This document shows positions 34,101 through 42,469 of a stretch of DNA of 64,000 bases, piece by piece. The notes under the pieces were generated by a model. It had not been told where the DNA came from and searched no databases. It was given only the letters and a program-made list of their open reading frames with translations. Each line of letters opens with the position of its first letter. Within the stretch, counting starts at the first letter, position 1. The stretch lies in contig NZ_JAQLDQ010000002.1 of NCBI RefSeq assembly GCF_028209395.1, forward strand, positions 1 through 64,000. Direction: 5' to 3'. The translations under genes and the position numbers were made by a program. Source of the stretch: Collinsella aerofaciens (lineage in GTDB: Bacteria > Actinomycetota > Coriobacteriia > Coriobacteriales > Coriobacteriaceae).

Positions 34101-35965
34101 CGAGCTTTGGCTTTGCGGTCTTTACCGAGGATTCGCTCGCGCATCTGGTAAAGCCCGAGCGTCCGATTCGCGTCGTCGACCAGTGGATGTACCACAGTCG
34201 CCTGTACGCCGTCGCCCGTTTTGTGACGATGCGCAACGACCTGGACCTGATCCAGCTCAATTCCTTCGGCTGCGGCCTCGATGCCTTGACCACCGATCAG
34301 GTGCAGGAGATCCTGGAGGCCAGTGGCAAGATCTACACCGTGCTCAAGATCGACGAGGTGTCCAACCTGGGCGCCGCGCGCATCCGCATCCGCTCGCTCA
34401 TGGCGGCGCTCAAGGACCAGGAGGCCGAGCGCTTGGCCGAGGCCACGGCTGCGGGCAAGGTCTTTGAGCAGGGCGACGCTGCGCCGGTGGCGCCCTCCAC
34501 GGATGCCCCCGCGTTCGCGAGCCGCAAGTACACGTTCGAGGCACAGCGTGAGAGCGCCTCGACCGCATGGCCCAAGGTGCCCTTTACCGAGCAGATGCGC
34601 GACGAGGGCTATACCATCCTGTGCCCGCAGATGGCGCCGATCCACTTTGACCTGGTCAAAGAGGTGTTCCGCGGTGCCGGCTACAACTTGGAGCTGCTGC
34701 CCTCGACCGACCACGATGCCGTCGAGGCTGGCCTGCGCTATGTGAACAATGACATTTGCTACCCGTCGATTCTGGTGACGGGCCAGATTATGGAGGCCAT
34801 CGAGAGCGGTCGGTACGACCTGTCCAAGACCGCCGTGGTCATCAGCCAGACCGGCGGCGGCTGCCGTGCCACCAACTACATCGCGCTCATCCGCAAGGCC
34901 CTGCGCGAGAGCGGCCACCCCGAGATCCCCGTGATCTCGCTTTCGGCCGTGGCGCTGGGCGAGGACAACCCCGGCTTTAAACTGACGCCGGCGCTGCTTA
35001 AGCAGGCAGTCTACGCGGTGCTCTTTGGCGACGTGATGATGCAGATGCTCTACCGCTGCCGCCCGTACGAGGCCACGCCTGGTGCCGCCAACACGCTCTA
35101 TGAAGAGTACATGGCGCGTGCCCGTAAGCTGGCGCCCAAGTTTAACCGCCACAACTACACTAAGCTGTGCCGCGAGGCCATCCGCGCGTTCGACACCATG
35201 CCGCTCGTGGGCGAGGGCACCAAGCCGCGCGTGGGCGTGGTCGGTGAGATCTTGGTCAAGTTCCATCCCACGGCTAACAACCACGTGGTCGATGTCATTG
35301 AGCGCGAGGGCTGCGAGGCCGTGGTGCCGGGCCTGCTCGACTTCTTCCTGTACTCCATGAGTAATGCCGAGCTGCAGAAGGACGAGCTGGGAAGCTCTGC
35401 TACCACGCGCGCTGGTATGCAGGCGCTCATCAAGCTCGTGGACTGGATGCGTACGCCGGTGGAGGAGATGCTCGAAAAGTCCCGACGCTTTGAGGCGCCC
35501 GAGCGCATCGGTACTATGGCCGACAAGGCCCGTACGGTGCTTTCGGTGTGCAACAACATGGGCGAGGGCTGGCTGCTCACGGCCGAGATGCTCGACCTCA
35601 TCGACCACGGTGCGCCCAACATCATCTGCACGCAGCCCTTCGCGTGCCTGCCCAACCACGTGGTTGGCAAGGCCGTGATCAAGGAGCTGCGCCGCCAGCA
35701 TCCCGAGAGCAACATTGTCGCGGTGGACTACGACCCCGGTGCGTCCGAGGTCAACCAGCTCAACCGTATTAAGCTCATGATCAGCGTTGCCAAGGAAAAC
35801 ATGCGCGCCGGCAAGGGCTTTAAGCTCGAGAAGGTGGCGCCGCTCGCGATGGACGAGGTCACCGGCCAGATGCGTGCCCACGATGGCTGCGTGAGCTGCG
35901 GACCGGCCAGCGAGGAGGCCGTTGCATCGGTCGCCAAGCGTCTGGGACGCGGCATTAAGAAGTAG
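31187..35965 (+). CDS. Giant 2-hydroxyacyl-CoA dehydratase/activase fusion protein
   Basis: 1592 residues. Order: an Ala-rich amphipathic N-terminal extension (1-80); a first BadF/HgdC-type ASKHA ATPase (LHLGIDVGSTTVKL at about 84, GGEDAK, CAGGTGAF); a second copy (FIGIDAGSTTMK at about 400, DIGGQDMK, CSSGCGSF); a Cys cluster CGRCSNNC (about 685) with NRCEKG; a DUF2229 region; a 2-hydroxyglutaryl-CoA-dehydratase-like region (DNDICYPSILVTGQ); and a C-terminal CVSCG (about 1565). Activases use ATP to drive an electron from a 4Fe-4S cluster into the dehydratase. Large fusions of this type are known in anaerobes, but their substrate is unproven. GAGGAGAGACA precedes the ATG, and a strong terminator follows. 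Confidence 0.92.
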   Translation: MSKLVEGIKDRMVAAAREAAPAVVDAAQKAATAAAEKVAEAVADAKNTAGETSVASEPAAAEPVAAAHAPEGAIFNPEVARGNLHLGIDVGSTTVKLAVLNDDNQIVYAKYQRHHTDVRACARDLFEGAATVLPTAQMTCAITGSGGLLLSQWLDLEFVQEVIASKRAVETLIPATDVAIELGGEDAKIIYFDNGIEQRMNGTCAGGTGAFIDQMATLLHTDASGLNELAANATTIYPIASRCGVFAKTDVQPLLNEGARPEDVAASIFQAVVTQTISGLACGRPIRGNVAFLGGPLQYLSELRHRFYLTLNLDEEHRIVPQNAHLFVASGAAMAHESNKLSTFPQLIEAIDSLGDTQGAEVERLDPLFATDEDFAEFKGRHDQEVVPKGKLDGYTGRVFIGIDAGSTTMKAALVGEDGQLLHTWYGNNNGDILGTAKVIMADFYNHIPAGCTIGHVTTTGYGEALLIEALKADSGEIETVAHLRGAKAFLPGVEFILDIGGQDMKCLRVKDGVIEHIMLNEACSSGCGSFIESFAVSMNMDVRAFADAAIHAKAPVDLGSRCTVFMNSRVKQAQKEGATVGDIAAGLSYSVIKNALFKVIKLRDPKEIGSQVIVQGGTFMSDATLRAFEQLTGVDAVRPDIAGCMGAYGAALLARDRAGADGTSTILSAEDIAHLTVTQKHVRCGRCSNNCQLTVNDFGGGRRFITGNRCEKGAGHKKQKTEAPNLFKKKNELLFNREVLSPDEAPRGTVGIPRALNMYENYPFWHAFFTRLGFSVQLSDQSSKKTYQAGIESMPSESVCYPAKMSHGHVMNLIDRDVDFIWMPCVRWERKEDPTAGNCYNCPIVMSYPTALALNIDEIREQNIEFLYPFVPYHDKTELKRRLYQVLAVDRVADAEAGRGRVRGPKITRSEVDAAVNAAFEADARFHEDIQTMGEEALKWVEDHGGHGIVLAGRPYHNDPEINHALPELISSFGFAVFTEDSLAHLVKPERPIRVVDQWMYHSRLYAVARFVTMRNDLDLIQLNSFGCGLDALTTDQVQEILEASGKIYTVLKIDEVSNLGAARIRIRSLMAALKDQEAERLAEATAAGKVFEQGDAAPVAPSTDAPAFASRKYTFEAQRESASTAWPKVPFTEQMRDEGYTILCPQMAPIHFDLVKEVFRGAGYNLELLPSTDHDAVEAGLRYVNNDICYPSILVTGQIMEAIESGRYDLSKTAVVISQTGGGCRATNYIALIRKALRESGHPEIPVISLSAVALGEDNPGFKLTPALLKQAVYAVLFGDVMMQMLYRCRPYEATPGAANTLYEEYMARARKLAPKFNRHNYTKLCREAIRAFDTMPLVGEGTKPRVGVVGEILVKFHPTANNHVVDVIEREGCEAVVPGLLDFFLYSMSNAELQKDELGSSATTRAGMQALIKLVDWMRTPVEEMLEKSRRFEAPERIGTMADKARTVLSVCNNMGEGWLLTAEMLDLIDHGAPNIICTQPFACLPNHVVGKAVIKELRRQHPESNIVAVDYDPGASEVNQLNRIKLMISVAKENMRAGKGFKLEKVAPLAMDEVTGQMRAHDGCVSCGPASEEAVASVAKRLGRGIKK

Positions 35966-35993
35966 CTTGCCCGCTATGGGCTAGATATGAGAC

Positions 35994-36031
35994 AAACGGG
36001 TGGTAGCCATACCGGCTACCACCCGTTTTTA
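35994..36031 (+). terminator. Terminator after dehydratase/activase gene
   Basis: ACGGGTGGTAGCC-ATACC-GGCTACCACCCGT followed by TTTTTA: a perfect 13-bp stem. Confidence 0.95.
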
Positions 36032-36082
36032 CTAGACATCTGTTGCGTAAACGCCCCAACTATCACCCTTTGCGAACTTAGA

Positions 36083-36213
36083 TTTCGGAAGTATGCGGCA
36101 AAATCTGAATAGGCCGAGCACATCGGATATGTCCAAGCTCTGTACCTGCGGTTTTATTGGCGAAAAACCAGGATGTGCTCATGAGTTCCGGAATTTGCCG
36201 CATACTTCCGAAA
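36083..36213. repeat. Palindromic repeat family I, full copy
   Basis: TTTCGGAAGTATGCGGCAA and TTGCCGCATACTTCCGAAA are perfect 19-bp outer arms. An inner pair, GAGCACATC/GATGTGCTC (36116 and 36172), lies within. A decayed single arm recurs at 37378. It fills the gap 35966-36381, which has no gene apart from the terminator. Confidence 0.85.
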
Positions 36214-36381
36214 ACGACGTCTCGGTGGCACCAAAAACTGCCCTCGGAACCCTGAGATAATGAACATATGTAGCCGTTTGCCGCGAAATACCGCCCGTTT
36301 ATAGAACCTACCCCCAGCGCGCGTCATCCTTACGGTTGAATAAATACACATCTATGGAATTACGTAAGAGAGGACCGTCCT

Positions 36382-37341
36382 ATGAGCTACAAGACCGTTT
36401 GTGTTGCCGGCGGCGGCGTGTTGGGAAGCCAGATTGCCTTTCAGGCTGCCTACTGCGGCTTTGATGTAACGATTTGGCTGCGCAGCGAGGGCAGCATCGG
36501 CCGCACCCGGCCCAAGATCGATCATGTGCGCGAGGAGTACATCGCGGCAATCGAGGGCATGGCGGACGGTACGGGCGAGTGGTGCGCCGGTATCGCCGAT
36601 GGCACCCAGCCCTTCGACAAGGAAGCGGCGCTCGCCGCCGTCGAGCGTGCCTACTCCACACTCAAGCTGGAGCTCGATCTTGCCAAGGCCGTGGCCGACG
36701 CCGACCTGGTCATTGAGTCTATGGCCGAGGACACCCAGGCAAAGATCGACTTCTACAAGAAGCTCGCCCCGGTTCTGCCGCAAAAGACCGTCATCGTGAC
36801 CAACTCATCCACGCTGCTGCCGAGCACCTTTGCCAAGTACACCGGTCGTCCCGAGAAGTACCTGTCGCTGCACTTTGCCAACTCTATCTGGAAGAACAAC
36901 ATGACCGAGGTCATGGCACAGGACCAAACCGACAAGCGCTACTTCGACGAGCTCGTCGACTTTGCCAACGATATCCGTATGCTTGCCCTGCCCGTCAACA
37001 AGGAAAAGAACGGCTACCTGCTCAATTCCATGCTGGTGCCGTGGCTGCTTTCGGGCCTTGACCTGTATGTCTCGGGCGTGAGTGACCCCAAGAGCATCGA
37101 CCTCGCGTGGACGCGCGGCACCGGCGCTCCCAAGGGGCCGTTCCGCGTGTTCGACACCGTGGGCATCCAGACGGTGTACAACATCGTTATGCAGTACCAA
37201 AAGGTCCCGGGCTTGGTGAGCCCGCTGCTCAAGAAGATGATGATGCCCTACAACTTTAAGGCTATGGCGTCCGTCCTCAAGAAGATGCTCGACGAAGGTA
37301 AGCTGGGCGAAAGCTCGGGCGAGGGCTTCTTTACGTACTAA
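36382..37341 (+). CDS. 3-hydroxyacyl-CoA dehydrogenase family protein
   Basis: 319 residues. An NAD-dependent 3-hydroxyacyl-CoA (3-hydroxybutyryl-CoA) dehydrogenase fold: GGGVLG dinucleotide loop (10-15), VIESMAED, TNSSTLLPS (Ser143) and the catalytic His164 in LSLHFAN, then the C-terminal helical domain ending GESSGEGFFTY. It interconverts 3-hydroxyacyl- and 3-ketoacyl-CoA in fatty-acid or butyrate metabolism. It sits after the dehydratase/activase gene but beyond a terminator, so it is separately transcribed. GAGAGGACC precedes the ATG. Confidence 0.9.
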   Translation: MSYKTVCVAGGGVLGSQIAFQAAYCGFDVTIWLRSEGSIGRTRPKIDHVREEYIAAIEGMADGTGEWCAGIADGTQPFDKEAALAAVERAYSTLKLELDLAKAVADADLVIESMAEDTQAKIDFYKKLAPVLPQKTVIVTNSSTLLPSTFAKYTGRPEKYLSLHFANSIWKNNMTEVMAQDQTDKRYFDELVDFANDIRMLALPVNKEKNGYLLNSMLVPWLLSGLDLYVSGVSDPKSIDLAWTRGTGAPKGPFRVFDTVGIQTVYNIVMQYQKVPGLVSPLLKKMMMPYNFKAMASVLKKMLDEGKLGESSGEGFFTY

Positions 37342-37374
37342 AAATGATCTCTTGGGGGCGGAAGCGTTGAGGAT

Positions 37375-37416
37375 CTACGGTAGTATGCGACAAGATCTGA
37401 ATAGGTCGAGCAAGAG
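37375..37416. repeat. Family I repeat, decayed single arm
   Basis: CGGTAGTATGCGACAAGATC (from 37378), continuing for 35 bases, matches the family I left arm at 31 of 35 positions. No matching right arm is present, so this is a truncated relic. The rest of 37342-37611 shows nothing I can assign. Confidence 0.7.
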
Positions 37417-37611
37417 CTGTAGCGCGCGTTGACGTTTGCCCAATAGAACGCAAAAATGCACCGTTCGCCGATACTCCTCTCGCGAGTGGTTGCCATATGG
37501 TTTGATGTTGGAAACATATGATTGCCGACAGGCCGTAGGTGACATTCGCCATGATATCGGAGGTACCAAGTATGTTTCGTGCTCCGTTAAACAAGTATCG
37601 GGCTGGTTAAT

Positions 37612-38061
37612 ATGGGCCGCCGTACTATCTCGATAACCCTTGCAGTGGTTTGCCTAGCTGTGCTCCTGGGCGCTATAGGGCAGTTCGCTATAAGTCGAGA
37701 AACATCCTATATGCAGGAATGTGCTTCCGAAGGCTTTGCCATTGACGGTTACTATCGGGATGACGAAACAAGTCGGGAAACCCTGGCTTTTCTTGAGGAG
37801 GACAACTGTCGATGGCAGCTGGTCGACCAAGACGGAATCTGCACAGACGGGCAGTTTAAGCGTACGGATGACCCCAACATCCTGATATTAAAGAAGGAAA
37901 ACGGCGAAGAATTCGGTACGGTCCACGTGGCGTATATTTCGCGCCGACGCGATCAGGGCTTGCTCTACCTATTTAGAGATACCAGGGTGACCCGTTTTTA
38001 TCTGGTGAGTACCGGTCCGGCGTTTACAGTGGAGTCTGGCGATGTCGATGCGGACAGCTGA
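37612..38061 (+). CDS. Hypothetical membrane-anchored protein
   Basis: 149 residues. One hydrophobic segment at 7-27 (ISITLAVVCLAVLLGAIGQF) followed by a polar domain of about 120 residues with mixed charge and a predicted beta-rich pattern (TLAFLEEDNCRWQLVDQDG, YLFRDTRVTRFYLVSTG). It is probably exported and anchored by its N-terminus. I do not recognise a family. The ribosome-binding site is weak. GC content is lower than the average of the window. A GC-rich hairpin at 38083-38111 follows. Confidence 0.6.
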   Translation: MGRRTISITLAVVCLAVLLGAIGQFAISRETSYMQECASEGFAIDGYYRDDETSRETLAFLEEDNCRWQLVDQDGICTDGQFKRTDDPNILILKKENGEEFGTVHVAYISRRRDQGLLYLFRDTRVTRFYLVSTGPAFTVESGDVDADS

Positions 38062-38082
38062 TTCACGGCAATAAATCAGCGA

Positions 38083-38111
38083 GCGGAGCGCGGCCATGGA
38101 CCGCGTCCCGC
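38083..38111 (+). terminator. Hairpin between convergent genes
   Basis: GCGGAGCGCGG-CCATGGA-CCGCGTCCCGC followed by TATTTG, between the hypothetical gene and the convergent DUF389 gene. The stem has two mismatches. Confidence 0.5.
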
Positions 38112-38186
38112 TATTTGCTCGTGGCCCGCGTCACGTCTGCGCCATGTCGTGACTCGCGGCTGCGCGCATCCATCCCACGTCGCGTA

Positions 38187-39326
38187 TTACTGCACATCAA
38201 ACTCCACGCGATCGAGCTCGGGCACATTGAGGTCGATGAGCTTGCGGGCTACACGGCGGTCGTGTGCCCCAAGCGCCTCGCTTGTCGTCACATGGGCGAC
38301 AACCTCGCGCTCGACAAGGCCCTCCTCCTCGCCTTCGGTGGCCGAGGTCTCGACGGCAACGGTGTAATCCTTAAAGCCCGGCAGCACCGCGGCAAGCTCG
38401 CGCGTGGTTTCGGTGACGCCATAGCCGTCCTGCACGCCGGCCTGCGCCGAGCCAATGGATCCCGCGGTCATAACGATGCAGGGGATGGCAAAGATCACCG
38501 TGCCCACGATGATGCGGAGGCGCACCTTGTGTGACAGCTCATCGACCTCGGCGTTTTCCTCGGCGGTCACAATGCCGTCGCCGTTGAGGTCGCGCTTGAG
38601 CGGCACGCGCAAAAGAAGCAGCACGGCTTCGGCAGCCAGTGCGATAAAGACCACGTTGATGCCAAACTCGTAGAGGGCTGAAAGAAACAGCGACCCGCTT
38701 GCGATGGCGATGCCATAGCCCGCCGCGCACAGGGGCGGCATGAGCGCGGTCGCCACGGCCACGCCGGCGATGAGCGTGGCGGGTTCCTGGTCGCGCGAGT
38801 TGCCCAGTCCGCCCGCAAAGCCGCCCGCGAGCGCGACGGCAAGGTCCCATACGGTGGGTGTCGAGTTATCGATGATGGCGGCCGTGGTGGTGCCAAGGGG
38901 CGAGAGCTTAAAGTACAGCGTGGACGTGATTAGACAAAAGACCATCTGCAGCGCGAGGCCGGCAATTGCCTCGACGGCAATCTCGCGGTCGAGCGTGGCA
39001 ATGCCGTATGCCATGGCAAGGACCGAGCCCATGAGCGGGCAGATGAGCATGGCACCTACAATGGCGATATCCGAGTCGATATCGAGGCCGATGCTCGCGA
39101 TCAGCATGGCGATGATGAGGATGCACAAGTGCGAGCCAGTCAGGCGCGCCCCGTTTACAAAGCGCTTGCGAATCACGTGATAGGGCGCGCGTCCCTCGCG
39201 TATGTTGAACGCCTGCTTAAGGAAACGGGTGGCATTCTCCATGGCCTCGCTGTGTGCAGGGCGTATACCGTGACGACGATGATGACGCTCGCGCAGCCGC
39301 TTGATCTGTTGTTTGTCGAGTTCCAT
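38187..39326 (-). CDS. DUF389 membrane protein with an EF-hand-like loop
   Basis: 379 residues. The DUF389 (TIGR00341-like) integral membrane family, with about eight helices and the characteristic AIVGAMLICPLMGSVLAMAYG and ATLIAGVAVATALMPPLCAAGYG segments. Residues 246-257 read DLNGDGIVTAEE, a canonical calcium-binding EF-hand loop (DxNxDGxxxxxE), placed in the loop after a transmembrane helix. That is not a usual part of the family to my knowledge. A roughly 85-residue soluble C-terminal domain follows. GAGGTAAGC precedes the ATG. The function is unknown. Confidence 0.85.
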   Translation of the reverse strand: MELDKQQIKRLRERHHRRHGIRPAHSEAMENATRFLKQAFNIREGRAPYHVIRKRFVNGARLTGSHLCILIIAMLIASIGLDIDSDIAIVGAMLICPLMGSVLAMAYGIATLDREIAVEAIAGLALQMVFCLITSTLYFKLSPLGTTTAAIIDNSTPTVWDLAVALAGGFAGGLGNSRDQEPATLIAGVAVATALMPPLCAAGYGIAIASGSLFLSALYEFGINVVFIALAAEAVLLLLRVPLKRDLNGDGIVTAEENAEVDELSHKVRLRIIVGTVIFAIPCIVMTAGSIGSAQAGVQDGYGVTETTRELAAVLPGFKDYTVAVETSATEGEEEGLVEREVVAHVTTSEALGAHDRRVARKLIDLNVPELDRVEFDVQ

Positions 39327-39477
39327 GCTTACCTCGTTTAGCTTCTGAGCCGCTTCTTGCGTCTGTCGTCTTTACTCTACACCGCGTTAGGCGAGGTGTC
39401 AGACAAGGTTTGTTGACCTGGAAGTCAGGCTAATCGACATGGCTAAAACGCCGTGAGGATCATAAGAGTCAAATAGA

Positions 39478-39517
39478 CAAAAAAGCGCGGGGCCGGTTTG
39501 ATTCCGACCCCGCGCTC
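39478..39517 (-). terminator. Terminator after OPT transporter
   Basis: On the minus strand, AGCGCGGGGTCGG-AATCAAA-CCGGCCCCGCGCT followed by TTTTTTGT. Confidence 0.92.
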
Positions 39518-39541
39518 TGCGCTGGTGCGTTGTTGTTCGTC

Positions 39542-41245
39542 CTACCCTAGCAGGCTCAGACCAACAGAGACAAACGCCAGGATAACGCCGACGATGGACT
39601 CGCCGCCGAGCAGGCCGCTGGCGACGACCAGGCCCTGCTCCTGGAAGGCGGCATCCTTGGAGGCCTTCTCCTCGTCCGAAAGACCGGCAGCGGCGTCGCG
39701 GCGTGCGGCCCACTTGTCGTAGGCGAGCTTGGCGCAGGAGCCCAAGAAGGCCGTGAGCGACATGTAGAACGGCAGGTACACGCCTAGGCCGATCATCATG
39801 GCCGGAATGCCGAGCCAGTACATGACGATGCCGGCGATAAAGCCGCCTGCGAACCACGGCACGCTCGGGATGCCCGAGACCATGGTGGCGACGACGCTTG
39901 CCTGCGCGGCCACAAAGCTCTTGTCGGGGCCGAAAGCATCCGGACCATAGGCGGTGACGAGCGCGACCATGACGGCAGCGGCGACCAGGGCGCCCACGAT
40001 GCCGCCGATGGCCTGGCCGATCCACTGCGCACGCGGATTGGTGCCCAGCACGGCGCCGGCCTTAAAGTCGTTCATGACGTCGCCCGCAAGGCCGCATGCC
40101 ACGGCCACGATGCCGGCGATAAAGAACAGCTTGACCTGGGCGATCTGTGCGAAGGCAGCCACGATGAGCATGACGATGAGGCCGAAGATCTCCATGGGGT
40201 CGATGCCCGTCTGGCCGCAGCTCTGCGCGCTCATGATAGTGGTGACAAAGGTGAACAGCGTGACGATGACGGCCGGGACGGGGCCCAGCTCGAGCGCGAT
40301 GGCGACGATCACGGCGATGGCGGCAGTACCCAGGCCGATGATGCCGGCGTCGAGCTTAAGCGAGCCCGAGATGAGCGACTGCTCGTCGGTGTCGCTGGAG
40401 CTGTCGGCGGCGAGGCCGCGGGCGATGCCGGCGACCTGCGGCAGGATGTCCTTGAGGACGACGGCGACGCCAAAGCCCATCATGAGACCCATGCCGAGCG
40501 ATTTGACGATGCCCTGCGCAGTCACAACGTCGAATAGACCGGCAGCGGTGCCGCCCACGATGATGCCAAAGTTACCTAGCAGCGCGCCGGCAAACCAGAA
40601 GGCAACCGGGGCGAAGCCAACCAAAAAGCCGATGGAGAGCAGCATGGGCGAGTTATAGATGGCAAAGGTCACGCCGGGGATATTGAGCGTGCACAACATG
40701 CTGGGCACCACGCCCAGAGCGTCGCGAAGCACGCTGTAGATGCCTGCGATGGCCATGGAGCCAAAGAGCTGTTTGCCGGTCTTGCCGCCGGCCTCGGTGG
40801 CGCGCAGTGTCTGAGCTGCGGCATTGCCGGTGGGAAACTCCAGCGCGGCGTCCACGATAAAGTGGCGGTGGATGAGCGCCGTTGCCAGCAGGCCCAAGAT
40901 GGTGCCGGCGAGTGCCACGATAAACATGTCGAGCCAGCTGATCTGGTCGGCATAGCCCAGCATCCAGGCGCCCGGGATGGTAAACGCCAGGCCGCCGGCG
41001 ACCATGGCGCCCGCGGACATGATGGTGTGGGTGACGTTGGCCTCGTTGAGGCTGGCGTTGCCCATGAGCTTCAGGAAGAACAGCGAGATGACAGCAGCGA
41101 AAATAATCGGCCAGGGGAGTGCGCCCATCTTGAGGGCGGTGTAGGCCGAGCTTGCCGTGATGACCACGCAGCCAAGGACGCCGATGACGACGCCGCGCAG
41201 CGTGAGTTGCCCGCGCATCGAAGCGCGGTTCGAGGGATTGCTCAT
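39542..41245 (-). CDS. OPT family oligopeptide transporter
   Basis: 567 residues with about 14 membrane helices. It matches the OPT family of proton-coupled peptide and metal-chelate importers: TASSAYTALKMGALPWPIIFAA, NEANVTHTIMSAGAMVAGG and EFPTGNAAAQTL are typical N-terminal blocks, with a NDFKAGAVLGTNPRAQWIGQAIG block later. AAGGAGTTTTAT precedes the ATG. It is monocistronic with a strong terminator. It is about 70 residues shorter than many bacterial homologues. Substrate not determinable. Confidence 0.93.
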   Translation of the reverse strand: MSNPSNRASMRGQLTLRGVVIGVLGCVVITASSAYTALKMGALPWPIIFAAVISLFFLKLMGNASLNEANVTHTIMSAGAMVAGGLAFTIPGAWMLGYADQISWLDMFIVALAGTILGLLATALIHRHFIVDAALEFPTGNAAAQTLRATEAGGKTGKQLFGSMAIAGIYSVLRDALGVVPSMLCTLNIPGVTFAIYNSPMLLSIGFLVGFAPVAFWFAGALLGNFGIIVGGTAAGLFDVVTAQGIVKSLGMGLMMGFGVAVVLKDILPQVAGIARGLAADSSSDTDEQSLISGSLKLDAGIIGLGTAAIAVIVAIALELGPVPAVIVTLFTFVTTIMSAQSCGQTGIDPMEIFGLIVMLIVAAFAQIAQVKLFFIAGIVAVACGLAGDVMNDFKAGAVLGTNPRAQWIGQAIGGIVGALVAAAVMVALVTAYGPDAFGPDKSFVAAQASVVATMVSGIPSVPWFAGGFIAGIVMYWLGIPAMMIGLGVYLPFYMSLTAFLGSCAKLAYDKWAARRDAAAGLSDEEKASKDAAFQEQGLVVASGLLGGESIVGVILAFVSVGLSLLG

Positions 41246-41419
41246 ATAAAACTCCTTTGCGTATATCCGCTTCCCCCGGGAGCGCCGCTACGGATACGGC
41301 GCGGGAAGTCGGGTTACCAAGGGCCGCCGCATGAGCTCGCAAACGACCGCGCACCAGTATAGCGGCACGGCAGTTAATTTGGGACTGGGCTTTTTTAGCT
41401 ATCCCAAGCGAAGCCGAAG

Positions 41420-41497
41420 GATGATTATTCTGGGACGGGGATTTAAAAATCATCAGGTACGCAATGATTTTTATATCCCCGTCCCAGAATAATCATC
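41420..41497. repeat. Long palindrome with GGGACGGGGA core, upstream of coaX
   Basis: GATGATTATTCTGGGACGGG (from 41420) pairs with CCCGTCCCAGAATAATCATC (ending 41497) as a perfect 20-bp stem, which continues with small mismatches to AAAATCAT/ATGATTTT. Part of a GGGACTGGGC motif lies at 41382. It sits between the divergent opt and coaX genes. Confidence 0.85.
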
Positions 41498-41534
41498 GGG
41501 ATATACTGCTGGGCAGACGAAAGGAGCGCCGACG

Positions 41535-42386
41535 ATGCTTAATGGGTGCGCATATATATTGACGGTCGACGTGGGCAACACGTTCATTCGCTTTGGCCTG
41601 TTTGCAGAGGATTCGGCCGCGGCGCAGGAATGTCCGCTTGCGACATGCGAGATCACGACGCCGTCGAGCATTACGGCCGACGAGGCACGCATGCGACTTG
41701 TACAGGTCATGGGCGCGCTCGCCGCCGATGCAGGTGTGCCCGGGGTGCTTGCACCCGCCGCGGCCGTGCTGAGCTGTGTAGTCCCGGCGCTCGAGCGCCC
41801 TTGGAAGACGGCGCTTTCCCGCACCTGCACGGGGCGCGTGCTCACCGTGGGGCCGGGTCTCAAGACCGGCATGCCTGTGCACTACGATGACCCGGCCGAG
41901 ATCGGTCCCGACCGCATCGCCGATGCCGTGGCGGCCCGCGCCGTCTACGGCTCGCCGTGCATCGTGATTGACCTGGGCACGACGACCAATATCGAGGTCA
42001 TCGACGCGCACGGTACCTTTGTGGGCGGCGTTATCGCGCCAGGCCTGGCCCTCGGCGCCCGTTCGCTTTCGGCGGCAGCAGCGCGCCTACCCCAGGTTGA
42101 GCCCTCGGCGCCAACGCACGTCATCGGACGCAACACGCGCGAGGCCATGCGCTCGGGTGTGGTTTTGGGCGAGGTAGCCCGCATCGACGGCATGCTCGAC
42201 ATGGTGCTTGCCGAGATGCGTGCGACCAAGGCCGCGGGGGAGGGCGATGTGCCCATTGTCATTACCGGCAACGATGCCGAGGCACTTGCGGCCCTGGTCG
42301 GTCATAGCCTGACGGTCGATGACGCGTTGACGCTGCGGGGTCTCGCCGAGCTCTACCACATCAACCAAAAGCCCCGCCGCGTGTAA
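41535..42386 (+). CDS. coaX: Type III pantothenate kinase
   Basis: 283 residues. It phosphorylates pantothenate, the first step of coenzyme A synthesis. The ASKHA-fold motifs are clear: phosphate-1 TVDVGNTFIRFGLF (Asp12), the pantothenate/GPDRIADAVAA motif with the catalytic Asp, and IDLGTTTNIEVI. CoaX enzymes typically need a monovalent cation and are not inhibited by CoA. AAGGAGCGCCGACG precedes the ATG. It is followed after 83 bp by a deaminase gene, possibly co-transcribed. Confidence 0.95.
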   Translation: MLNGCAYILTVDVGNTFIRFGLFAEDSAAAQECPLATCEITTPSSITADEARMRLVQVMGALAADAGVPGVLAPAAAVLSCVVPALERPWKTALSRTCTGRVLTVGPGLKTGMPVHYDDPAEIGPDRIADAVAARAVYGSPCIVIDLGTTTNIEVIDAHGTFVGGVIAPGLALGARSLSAAAARLPQVEPSAPTHVIGRNTREAMRSGVVLGEVARIDGMLDMVLAEMRATKAAGEGDVPIVITGNDAEALAALVGHSLTVDDALTLRGLAELYHINQKPRRV

Positions 42387-42469
42387 AGTGAGGGTGCCGG
42401 TGGGACAAACGCCCCCACCTTTCACCTGCTACAATGGGTCAAACTATTGCGATTTCGGAGGTGTCTGCC

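Noticed and set aside
31583..35881. A 1432-codon open frame antisense to the dehydratase/activase gene
   Set aside because: It lies wholly opposite a conserved, domain-rich protein. Its composition follows from GC-rich third codon positions of the real gene, and no family motif is visible.
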